In this document: in pieces, positions 1 through 5,112 of the stretch
Layout of the letters: every line of letters begins with the position of its first letter
Numbering within the stretch: the first letter of the stretch is position 1
Origin: an uncultured Gammaproteobacteria bacterium
GTDB lineage: Bacteria; Pseudomonadota; Gammaproteobacteria; CAJQNE01
Length of the DNA stretch: 5,258 nucleotides
Reading direction: 5' to 3'
Assembly (NCBI GenBank): GCA_905479545.1
Contig: CAJQNE010000510.1
Location: 1 to 5,258 of the forward strand
Notes under the pieces: model-generated
Told to the model about the DNA's origin: nothing
The model's input: the letters and a program-made list of their open reading frames with translations, nothing else
Databases searched by the model: none
Program-made: the position numbers and the translations under genes

Positions 1-1
1 T

Positions 2-754
2 ACCGACGGTTTGTGGGATGCCTTCAATGACTACCTCATGGGCGTGACGGCTGAAAACCTCGCCGAAAAATACGGGGTAAGCCGAGAGCAACAGGATGAA
101 TTTTCGGCCCATTCGCAAAATAAAGCCGAGGCGGCCATCCGCAGCAATCGTTTTTCCTCGGAAATTGTGCCGATCAGCATTCCTCAAAGACGCGGGGAGC
201 CGCGCGAGTTTGCCGTTGATGAGTTTCCACGCGCAGGCGTAACAGCCGAATCACTCGCATCGCTAAAACCGGCGTTTAAAGCCGATGGCAGCGTAACGGC
301 AGCGAACGCCTCAGGCCTGAACGACGGGGCAGCGGCGGTGATAGTAATGTCAGCCAGCAAGGCCCGCGAGCTTGGTTTGCGCAGCATAGTAACCATAGAG
401 GCTGCGGCTGCAACGGGTGTTGATCCCGCAATTATGGGCATAGCGCCAGCTTCCGCGAGCGATAAATGCCTCGACAAAGCCGGATGGTCGATTGCTGAGC
501 TCGACTTAATCGAAGCCAATGAGGCATTCGCAGCGCAATGCCTGTCAGTACAACAAGAGCTAAGTTGGGACAGCAAAAAAGTTAATGTTAACGGCGGCGC
601 TATTGCATTAGGCCACCCAATCGGCGCTTCGGGCGCCCGGATTTTAGTCTCGTTGCTGCACGAAATGCAGCGCACTGATGCTAAAAAGGGCTTGGCGACA
701 CTGTGTATTGGTGGCGGCCAGGGCATTGCAATGGCAGTACAGACAATTAGCTAG
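2..754 (+). CDS. phaA: Acetyl-CoA C-acetyltransferase (biosynthetic thiolase), 3' part
   Basis: Condenses two acetyl-CoA to acetoacetyl-CoA in the cytoplasm, the first step of polyhydroxybutyrate synthesis. The frame is open at the left edge and reads TDGLWDAFNDY, a conserved thiolase segment, so the gene begins outside the window; the TTG at 11 is internal. About 250 residues are present, matching roughly residue 144 to the end of a 392-residue family member. Visible active-site elements are NEAFAAQ (Asn at fragment residue 173), GHPIGASGAR with the catalytic His at 205, and CIGGGQG with the second catalytic Cys at 235. The 30-residue His-Cys spacing equals that of H348/C378 in the Zoogloea enzyme. 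The acylated Cys near residue 89 is not in the window. GHPIGASGAR favours the biosynthetic PhaA/AtoB class over FadA, and phaR 216 bases downstream supports a PHA role. The family is secure; the symbol phaA rather than atoB is inferred from context. Confidence 0.93.
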   Translation, partial: TDGLWDAFNDYLMGVTAENLAEKYGVSREQQDEFSAHSQNKAEAAIRSNRFSSEIVPISIPQRRGEPREFAVDEFPRAGVTAESLASLKPAFKADGSVTAANASGLNDGAAAVIVMSASKARELGLRSIVTIEAAAATGVDPAIMGIAPASASDKCLDKAGWSIAELDLIEANEAFAAQCLSVQQELSWDSKKVNVNGGAIALGHPIGASGARILVSLLHEMQRTDAKKGLATLCIGGGQGIAMAVQTIS

Positions 755-813
755 CTCTTCTTTGCCGCAGTAAAGGTTCCGCCCGAAAGAAGACGCCATC
801 CAGACAGTAATAA

Positions 814-826
814 TGTGCACTGCACA
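814..826. promoter_or_regulatory. Candidate PhaR operator 1 (upstream of phaR promoter)
   Basis: TGTGCA-C-TGCACA is a perfect 6-bp inverted repeat around a single central base. It lies just upstream of the phaR -35 region. It shares the TGCA-N-TGCA core with the site at 863-877, whose centre is 50 bp away. PhaR regulators of other bacteria bind TGC-rich palindromes. Assigning this site to PhaR is inference from motif and position. Confidence 0.6.
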
Positions 827-836
827 ATGTAGCTCT

Positions 837-863
837 TTGTCTATGGCCGATTGTGGGTATAAT
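837..863 (+). promoter_or_regulatory. phaR promoter
   Basis: A perfect -10 hexamer TATAAT lies at 858-863. The best -35 is TTGTCT at 837-842 (4 of 6 matches) with a short 15-bp spacer. Transcription would start near 870, giving a leader of about 100 bases before phaR. Candidate operators lie on both sides (814-826 and 863-877), and the downstream one covers the expected start point. This is a typical autorepression layout. Confidence 0.65.
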
Positions 864-877
864 GTTGCAGTGCAGTA
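863..877. promoter_or_regulatory. Candidate PhaR operator 2 (over phaR start point)
   Basis: TGTTGCAGTGCAGTA has the core TGCA-G-TGCA and begins at the last base of the TATAAT box. It would therefore cover the transcription start of phaR and block initiation. Its first twelve bases equal the reverse complement of the sites at 1934-1948 and 4679-4693, which argues for a real recurring operator. Binding by PhaR is inferred. Confidence 0.6.
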
Positions 878-970
878 GCAAAATTAGTCGATTAGCGCGA
901 CTACGCTGCCACCCACCCCACCGGGCGAATCCCGAAACTCGATAAATATGCGTAAACGCAGCAGGTTTTA

Positions 971-1459
971 ATGTCTGATCTTCGGCTAATAAAAAAATAT
1001 CCTAACCGTCGTCTCTACGATACGCAGATTAGTCGCTACATCACGCTGGAAGAGATCCGCCAATTGGTGCTCGACGGAGAAGAGTTTCAGGTGGTCGATA
1101 AATCCAGCGGCAAGGACATAACCCGCTCCATTTTGCTCCAGGTAATTGCCGAGCAAGAAGGTTTAGGCAAGACTATTTTCAGCACCCAATTGCTATCGCG
1201 CATCATTCGTTTTTACGACGACAATCTGCAGGGTGTAATGAGCGGCTACCTTGAATCGTCCATGGAAGTATTTGAGAGCAGACAGCAAGCTGTTCGCGAC
1301 CAGCTACGGCACTTGAAAGAACAGATCCCGCTAACTCAACTCATTGATAAGTCAAAAGATAACGCCAACCTCTGGAAAGCCCTACGAGAGGACTTCTTAA
1401 AGTCTCTACCGTTACGCAGCGGCGATGAGAAAGGCAGCAAAGGCGACAAAAGCGACTAG
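971..1459 (+). CDS. phaR: Polyhydroxyalkanoate synthesis repressor PhaR
   Basis: DNA-binding regulator of PHA storage. Characterised relatives repress phasin genes and their own gene, and are released from DNA by binding nascent PHA granules. The 162-residue protein opens with the hallmark LIKKYPNRRLYDT and SRYITLEEI segments of the N-terminal PHB/PHA accumulation regulator DNA-binding domain (about residues 5-65). The second PHB_acc-type domain follows (about 68-115: LLQVIAEQEG, LSRIIRFYDDNLQ, MSGYLE). Residues 115-162 are charged, Lys/Asp-rich and probably partly disordered. Family members are often somewhat longer (about 180-200), so the tail is short. The start at 971 keeps the conserved N-terminus and has a weak AGG five bases upstream. 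The gene follows the thiolase in the same direction but has its own promoter flanked by palindromes, which suggests autoregulation. No clear intrinsic terminator directly follows the stop; only a T6 run at 1465-1470, without a hairpin. Confidence 0.95.
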   Translation: MSDLRLIKKYPNRRLYDTQISRYITLEEIRQLVLDGEEFQVVDKSSGKDITRSILLQVIAEQEGLGKTIFSTQLLSRIIRFYDDNLQGVMSGYLESSMEVFESRQQAVRDQLRHLKEQIPLTQLIDKSKDNANLWKALREDFLKSLPLRSGDEKGSKGDKSD

Positions 1460-1795
1460 CAACATTTTTTCAAACTGCGTGCTCAGTTACACGGACTGAG
1501 AAATACCTAATCAGCCGATTATCTCGCATTAAGCGGCTAGCGAACAATCACGCCTACCGTTTCAACGGTCACGCCCTTTCTGCGTTCGACAGCAACCTCT
1601 AACCCCTGCCAAACCTGGCAGCTATTCAGGGGCTTAGCGCAAGTTCATCGAGCGCCGTTTAAGACTCGGCGCGGAATATACGTAATACCACTTGGTACGC
1701 AACTAGCTTCTCGTCTTACTAAAAGTGATGAAACATGCCGTCTTGCAGCGGCTTTAACGCGCTCTTGCGCATCCGAATTGCGGATTATCATATCT

Positions 1796-1812
1796 TTTGT
1801 GCGCCGCACAAA
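1796..1812. promoter_or_regulatory. Candidate PhaR operator 3
   Basis: TTTGTGCG-C-CGCACAAA is a perfect 8-bp inverted repeat around one central base, the longest palindrome of this family here. It has the same odd centre and TTGTGC/GCACAA arms as operator 1. Its centre is 34 bp from that of operator 4 and about 140 bp upstream of the predicted sRNA start. No good promoter overlaps it: a minus-strand TATGAT/GATAAT lies to its left but lacks a convincing -35. Confidence 0.5.
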
Positions 1813-1830
1813 TTGTGACGCATCAGGAAA

Positions 1831-1845
1831 TGTTGCGGCGCAACA
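1831..1845. promoter_or_regulatory. Candidate PhaR operator 4
   Basis: TGTTGCG-G-CGCAACA is a perfect 7-bp inverted repeat around one central base. Its arms TGTTGC/GCAACA match those seen at 863-877, 1934-1948 and 4679-4693. It sits about 105 bp upstream of the predicted sRNA start, so it could act as an auxiliary operator or belong to an unrecognised promoter. The protein that binds it is inferred. Confidence 0.5.
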
Positions 1846-1908
1846 AACACTTAGCTCAATTATTGCCTGCGGGTAGAAACTCCGCAGCAAAAATCCGTTA
1901 GCAACTCG

Positions 1909-1937
1909 TTGACAGCACCGCGGCGCTTCCATATGAT
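1909..1937 (+). promoter_or_regulatory. Strong sigma-70 promoter of candidate small RNA
   Basis: A perfect -35 TTGACA (1909-1914), a 17-bp spacer and -10 TATGAT (1932-1937, 5 of 6 matches) give the best promoter in the window. The start is expected near 1944. No protein gene lies downstream on this strand, but a structured segment and a terminator do. The last base of the -10 is the first base of a TGCACTGCA palindrome, so a repressor there would occlude polymerase. Confidence 0.75.
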
Positions 1938-1948
1938 GCACTGCAACA
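1934..1948. promoter_or_regulatory. Candidate PhaR operator 5 (over sRNA start)
   Basis: TGATGCA-C-TGCAACA is an inverted repeat with one central base and a single mismatch between the arms. It overlaps the -10 hexamer and the predicted start of the small RNA. The TGCACTGCAACA half is identical to the site upstream of pnp and is the reverse complement of the phaR start-site operator. Control by PhaR is inferred. Confidence 0.55.
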
Positions 1949-2138
1949 GAGGGGAAAGCGCAACCAACGCCCTCTCAGCAAAACTAAATTCAGCTTCTGC
2001 CGCTTAATCGATTCGATAGCGTCAGGTAAAAGAAAACCCGGCAACTGCAGCAATGCAGCCCGGGCCAGCTAGGACTCCTCCGAAAGGTCCACAATGACCT
2101 TTCTCGCACCTTGTCCTCTCCCCAGAGGACCTTTTTAT
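1944..2138 (+). ncRNA. Candidate small regulatory RNA, about 195 nt
   Basis: I do not recognise this as a known RNA family. It is bounded by a near-consensus promoter and an intrinsic terminator and has no plausible reading frame (the longest ATG-initiated ones are about 14-16 codons, without ribosome-binding sites). Predicted hairpins by eye are: SL1 1948-1975 (AGAGG/CCTCT plus GCG/CGC); SL2 1997-2025 (CTG, CGCT and ATCG paired with CGAT, AGCG and CAG, with one mismatch and a 2-base bulge); SL3 2037-2064 (CCCGG/CCGGG and CTGCA/TGCAG capped by GCAA); SL4 2082-2103 (GAAAGGTC/GACCTTTC, 6-base loop); and the terminator 2113-2136. Between SL3 and SL4 the segment 2074-2081 (ACTCCTCC) appears unpaired and is complementary to Shine-Dalgarno sequences, as in many base-pairing sRNAs. 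A palindrome over its start suggests control by PhaR. It lacks hallmark motifs of RNase P RNA, 4.5S RNA, tmRNA or the closed 6S RNA rod. Its existence as a transcript and its function are inference. Confidence 0.68.
2113..2136 (+). terminator. Intrinsic terminator of the small RNA
   Basis: A perfect 7-bp stem GTCCTCT/AGAGGAC with a CCCC loop is followed by C and five T, then ATT. This is a classic rho-independent terminator for plus-strand transcription. It lies about 190 bases from the predicted start at 1944. Confidence 0.85.
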
Positions 2139-2143
2139 TCTTG

Positions 2144-2178
2144 AATAGGCCGCTGCTATCGCAGCGGCCTATTTGTTT
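2144..2178 (+). terminator. Second, tandem terminator hairpin
   Basis: A perfect 13-bp stem AATAGGCCGCTGC/GCAGCGGCCTATT with a TATC loop is followed by TGTTT. It begins 14 bases after the first terminator, so it probably catches read-through. On the minus strand no T run follows immediately, so plus-strand use is more likely. Confidence 0.7.
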
Positions 2179-2179
2179 G

Positions 2180-2449
2180 TGCAGCAGAAAATCATCTACA
2201 AAAAGCTGCAGACATTCCCACCACACGACCTGCGCCCCACTTTGCTGCTTAAACAGCTATCTCTTTAGGGGTATCGCCACTTTTAGGTAGCGGCCAACTC
2301 GCACCTTGTCCTGATTAAAACCTGCATTCACAAGAGAGCAGTATATCAGTTAGCACTAAAGCATAATTACATTATTCTTAACATAACGCACTAAATGTAA
2401 TCTTTTTGTTAAATGGCAACCTAAAGCAACACGAAGCTCAAATAACACC
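2180..2449. other. AT-rich gene-free interval between sRNA and pnp terminators
   Basis: No convincing gene is seen. Visible elements are a second copy of a 15-base word from the sRNA 3' region (2298-2312), an inverted repeat ATTACATT/AATGTAAT (2366-2373 and 2394-2401), a small hairpin at 2275-2292 that pairs fully only as a minus-strand RNA, and a possible minus-strand extended -10 (TGATATACT, 2340-2348) without a matching -35. A minus-strand open frame at 1990-2226 runs through the sRNA and its terminators and is judged spurious. Confidence 0.45.
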
Positions 2450-2450
2450 C

Positions 2451-2482
2451 AACAAAAAAACCGCCGGAGCGGTTTTTTTGTT
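2451..2482 (-). terminator. Intrinsic terminator of pnp (bidirectional)
   Basis: A perfect 14-bp inverted repeat AACAAAAAAACCGC/GCGGTTTTTTTGTT has a 4-base loop. The GC core with a run of seven T on either strand makes it a symmetric, bidirectional terminator. It lies 17 bases after the pnp stop codon and also insulates pnp from plus-strand transcription coming from the phaR/sRNA side. Confidence 0.93.
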
Positions 2483-2499
2483 CAAGCAAGCCAAAAGCA

Positions 2500-4602
2500 C
2501 TAACCGTTTTGGTCTAACTCTTTCATGCTTAGGCGAATTCGCCCCTGACGGTCAACTTCCAGCACTTTCACCTTAACGGTCTGGCCTTCTTTTAATACGT
2601 CAGCCACATTCTCAACCCGCTCATCCGAAATTTGCGAGATGTGAACTAAGCCATCTTTACCCGGCAGGATGCTGACAAAGGCACCAAAGTCCATCAGGCG
2701 AGCGACCTTACCTTCGTAGACGGTGCCCACTTCAATTTCAGCCGTAAGTTGGTTAATACGCAGCAGAGCAGCATCACAGTCTGCCTTATCAATTGAGTAA
2801 ACCTTAATAGTGCCGTCGTCATCAATATCAATGGTGCAATTCGTCTCTTCGGTAATAGAACGAATGGTCGCCCCACCCTTGCCGATGACGTCGCGAATCT
2901 TGTCGGGGTGAATCTTCACAGTAACAATTCGCGGCGCATTCGGTGACAGCTCGGTACGCGGGGTATCCAGCACCTGAGCCATTTCACCCAAAATAAACAA
3001 GCGACCATCACGAGCCTGGTCCAGCGCAGCTTCCATAATCTGACGGGTAATGCCGTCGATTTTAATATCCATCTGCAGTGCGGTAATACCGTCGTTGGTG
3101 CCGGCCACTTTGAAGTCCATGTCGCCGAGATGATCTTCATCACCGAGGATATCGCTCAATACAACAAAGCGATCGCCCTCTTTTACCAAACCCATAGCAA
3201 TACCAGCAACCGGTGCTTTCAGGGGCACACCAGCATCCATCAACGCCAGGCTCGTACCACAAACGCTGGCCATTGAGCTTGAGCCGTTCGATTCGGTGAT
3301 CTCCGAAACGACGCGTAGCGTGTAAGGGAAGTCTTTTGAACTCGGTACAACCGCGGTAACACCGCGCTTAGCTAGCTTACCGTGGCCAATTTCACGACGC
3401 TTAGGGCCGCCCATAAAGCCTGCTTCACCTACACAGAAGGGTGGGAAGTTGTAATGCATCATAAAGCCGTCGCGGCGCTCGCCTTCAATCGCATCGATAA
3501 TCTGCGCATCACGTTCAGCACCCAAAGTAGCAACCACCATGGCTTGGGTTTCACCGCGGGTAAACACGGCAGAACCGTGGGTGCGAGCCAGAGTTCCGAC
3601 TTCACATTTAATAGCGCGAACCGTCCGGGTATCACGGCCGTCAATACGTGGGTTGCCGTCAAGAATGCGATCACGCACTGCGTGATGCTCAAGATCATCA
3701 ATTACGCCGTTAACCAGGTTGGTTTCGACAACGTCTGCGCCTTCAGCAATAAACTTAGCACGCAGCTCTTTCTTAACCGCAGAGACAGCATCGCGACGAT
3801 CCAGCTTATCGGTAATCGCGTATGCGTCCACAAAGCCTTTTTCGCCAGCCGCTTTAACGTCAGCGACTAGTGAGTCAGAAGCTTTTGGAGCTTCCCAGTC
3901 CCACTTCGGCTTACCGGCTTCAGCCGCAAGCTCGTTAATCGCGTTGATAGCAACCTGCTGCTGCTCGTGGCCGAACAATACTGCGCCAAGCATCACCTCT
4001 TCTGACAACACATCTGCTTCAGATTCCACCATCAACACTGCGTCGTGGGTGCCGGCGACTACCAGATTGAGACTGGAGTCTTCGAGCTCAGTGCGGGTCG
4101 GGTTTAGCTGATATTCGCCGTTGGCATAACCAACGCGGGCGCAGGCAATAGGACCATTGAATGGCAAACCAGCGATAGCTACAGCGGCAGAGGCACCAAT
4201 CATCGCCGGAATATCAGGATCAACTTCAGGGTTCAGCGACATCACGGTCGCAATAATCTGAACTTCGTTCTTAAAGCCATTTGGGAACAACGGGCGAATG
4301 GGCCGATCAATCAAACGCGAGGTTAGTGTTTCTTTTTCGGTAGGACGGCCTTCGCGCTTGAAGAAACCACCAGGAATTTTACCGGCAGAGTATGTGCGCT
4401 CCTGATAGTTAACCGTGAGCGGGAAAAAGTCGCGCGACGGGTCAACGCTGGTCTTGCCAACAACGGTCACCATTACGGTGGTGTCGTCCATATCGATAAG
4501 CACCGCACCGCTGGCTTGGCGTGCCAAACGGCCCGTTTCCATGGTGACAGTGTGCTTGCCGTATTTAAATTGTTTAACTGTGGCTTTAAGGTCCAGGCTC
4601 AT
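2500..4602 (-). CDS. pnp: Polyribonucleotide nucleotidyltransferase (PNPase)
   Basis: Phosphorolytic 3'-5' exoribonuclease that degrades RNA to nucleoside diphosphates; a trimer and a degradosome component in relatives. The 700-residue protein has the full architecture: RNase PH domain 1 (about 12-145, with FFKREGRPTEKETL and RLIDRPIRPLFP), a helical linker (about 150-235), RNase PH domain 2 (about 325-550), a KH domain with the GXXG loop GKGG at 574-577, and an S1 domain (about 624-694). The phosphate-binding Ser triplet is at 441-443 (NGSSSM), and metal-binding Asp490 and Asp496 in DEDHLGDMDF correspond to E. coli D486 and D492. It ends soon after S1, lacking the acidic tail of the 711-residue E. 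coli protein. The start has AGAGGA eight bases upstream. The gene lies 164 bases downstream of rpsO in the usual order. Control probably combines read-through from rpsO with a local promoter; the intergenic hairpin could also serve autoregulation. Confidence 0.98.
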   Translation of the reverse strand: MSLDLKATVKQFKYGKHTVTMETGRLARQASGAVLIDMDDTTVMVTVVGKTSVDPSRDFFPLTVNYQERTYSAGKIPGGFFKREGRPTEKETLTSRLIDRPIRPLFPNGFKNEVQIIATVMSLNPEVDPDIPAMIGASAAVAIAGLPFNGPIACARVGYANGEYQLNPTRTELEDSSLNLVVAGTHDAVLMVESEADVLSEEVMLGAVLFGHEQQQVAINAINELAAEAGKPKWDWEAPKASDSLVADVKAAGEKGFVDAYAITDKLDRRDAVSAVKKELRAKFIAEGADVVETNLVNGVIDDLEHHAVRDRILDGNPRIDGRDTRTVRAIKCEVGTLARTHGSAVFTRGETQAMVVATLGAERDAQIIDAIEGERRDGFMMHYNFPPFCVGEAGFMGGPKRREIGHGKLAKRGVTAVVPSSKDFPYTLRVVSEITESNGSSSMASVCGTSLALMDAGVPLKAPVAGIAMGLVKEGDRFVVLSDILGDEDHLGDMDFKVAGTNDGITALQMDIKIDGITRQIMEAALDQARDGRLFILGEMAQVLDTPRTELSPNAPRIVTVKIHPDKIRDVIGKGGATIRSITEETNCTIDIDDDGTIKVYSIDKADCDAALLRINQLTAEIEVGTVYEGKVARLMDFGAFVSILPGKDGLVHISQISDERVENVADVLKEGQTVKVKVLEVDRQGRIRLSMKELDQNG

Positions 4603-4678
4603 TCGGTGAATCCTCTTTGCGTCCCTTGACGCTGTATGGGTTTGCTTACGAGTGGTTTAACTCAATCTTTTGGCGATA

Positions 4679-4693
4679 TTTTGCACTGCAACA
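4679..4693. promoter_or_regulatory. Candidate PhaR operator 6 (upstream of pnp)
   Basis: TTTTGCACTGCAACA contains the perfect odd-centred palindrome TTGCA-C-TGCAA. On the minus strand it reads ATGTTGCAGTGCA, 13 bases identical to the phaR start-site operator and in the same position relative to a -10-like hexamer. It lies 77-91 bases before the pnp start codon. A PhaR site here is unexpected and is inferred from motif identity only. Confidence 0.45.
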
Positions 4694-4720
4694 TAAAATC
4701 ACCTATTGCAGATACGACAA
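4693..4720 (-). promoter_or_regulatory. Possible pnp promoter
   Basis: On the minus strand TTGTCG (4715-4720; 4 of 6 matches) is followed after 16 bp by TTTTAT (4693-4698; 4 of 6). This is weak by itself. It is listed because the operator-like palindrome directly downstream aligns with the arrangement at the phaR promoter. The -35 lies in the far arm of the rpsO terminator hairpin. Confidence 0.3.
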
Positions 4721-4749
4721 ACCCCGAGCACAGGCTCGGGGTTTGTCGT
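4714..4749 (-). terminator. rpsO terminator / rpsO-pnp intergenic hairpin
   Basis: A perfect 16-bp stem (arms 4714-4729 and 4734-4749, GC-rich core CCCCGAGC/GCTCGGGG) has a 4-base loop. Read on the minus strand, the core stem is followed by TTTGTCGT, giving a moderate terminator 18 bases after the rpsO stop. In E. coli a terminator lies at the same place, and RNase III cuts a stem in the pnp leader to start PNPase autoregulation. A 16-bp duplex could be such a substrate in read-through transcripts, but that role is inferred. Confidence 0.8.
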
Positions 4750-4766
4750 TTTGGCTCTACACCCGC

Positions 4767-5036
4767 TTAGCGACGTAGACCCAGGCTTTTGATCAGTTCC
4801 TGATAGCGGGCTGAATCACGCTTCTTCAGGTAGTCGAGCAGTTTACGACGCTGATTAACCAACTTCAGCAAGCCGCGACGACTATGATTGTCATGCTTAT
4901 GCGTGGCGAAGTGCTCAGTTAACCCAAGGATGCGCTTAGTAAGCAGCGCGATTTGTACTTCAGGTGAACCGGTGTCGTTTTCACCGCGCTTATATTCGTT
5001 TACAACTTCTTGCTTTACAGCAGTGGCTAGAGCCAT
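4767..5036 (-). CDS. rpsO: 30S ribosomal protein S15
   Basis: Primary 16S rRNA-binding protein that nucleates the central (platform) domain of the 30S subunit. It has 89 residues, the same length as E. coli S15, and is alignable throughout: NDTGSPEVQ, HKHDNHSRRGLL, QRRKLLDYLKK and the terminal LGLRR. The rRNA-contacting residues are present: Thr22, Gly23, Gln28, His42, Asp49 and Ser52 (T21, G22, Q27, H41, D48 and S51 without Met). The start has TAAGGT upstream, with a 9-base gap from AAGGT. It has its own promoter at 5141-5169, a roughly 95-base leader and a terminator hairpin before pnp. S15 represses its own translation through leader structure in several bacteria; the leader here has a hairpin near its 5' end, but I cannot match it to the E. 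coli pseudoknot. Confidence 0.98.
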   Translation of the reverse strand: MALATAVKQEVVNEYKRGENDTGSPEVQIALLTKRILGLTEHFATHKHDNHSRRGLLKLVNQRRKLLDYLKKRDSARYQELIKSLGLRR

Positions 5037-5112
5037 TTTAGATTTACCTTATTTAAGAGCGTTTTGAAATTCGCCGCAAACCAGAACGCACGCCAGTAAG
5101 CGGTAACAGCTA

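Larger units (their letters stand above)
1460..1908. other. Gene-free interval after phaR with hairpins and two palindromes
   Basis: No convincing protein gene is seen on either strand. Inverted repeats are ACCGTT-TC-AACGGT (1556-1569), a compound hairpin at 1603-1632 (CCCC/GGGG enclosing TGCCA/TGGCA), and GCGCCG/CGGCGC with a 9-base loop (1652-1672). None is followed by a T run, so none is a standard terminator. They could structure the phaR 3' untranslated region or belong to an unrecognised RNA. Two PhaR-like palindromes (1796-1812 and 1831-1845) occupy the right part. An open minus-strand frame of 98 codons (1645-1941) has no ribosome-binding site or family resemblance and was not called. 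Confidence 0.5.

Noticed and set aside
184..726. 180-codon minus-strand frame opposite the thiolase
   Set aside because: Shadow of a strongly conserved thiolase coding sequence; no protein-like features of its own.
757..792. CTTCTTT/AAAGAAG inverted repeat after the thiolase stop
   Set aside because: The loop is 22 bases, the stem is AT-rich and no T run follows, so it is not a convincing terminator.
1480..1500. CTCAGT/ACTGAG hairpin after phaR as a terminator
   Set aside because: Only 6 bp and followed by AAATACC, with no T tract on the plus strand.
1556..1672. Integron attC-like or other recombination site in the inverted-repeat cluster
   Set aside because: No matched pair of RYYYAAC and GTTRRRY core sites, and no integrase or cassette nearby.
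1645..1941. 98-codon minus-strand open frame in the gene-free interval
   Set aside because: No ribosome-binding site at any start, no recognisable domain, rare-codon-rich composition, and it runs through the palindromes and sRNA promoter. Kept only as a remote possibility for a short protein from the internal ATG at 1791.
1944..2138. Small RNA as 6S, 4.5S, tmRNA, RNase P RNA or RsmY/Z
   Set aside because: No closed rod with central bubble, no SRP GGAAGCAG core, no tRNA-like ends, no GAGGAAAGTCCG motif, and too few loop-presented AGGA motifs for a CsrA/RsmA sponge.
1990..2226. 78-codon minus-strand open frame starting with GTG
   Set aside because: It runs antisense through the two terminators and stems of the sRNA and has no family resemblance. 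Best explained as chance.
2340..2348. Minus-strand promoter from extended -10 TGATATACT
   Set aside because: No -35 match, no downstream gene, and no clear minus-strand terminator. Too weak to call.
3382..4111. Plus-strand open frames opposite pnp (162 and 130 codons)
   Set aside because: Antisense shadows of the PNPase gene with no ribosome-binding site or recognisable domain.
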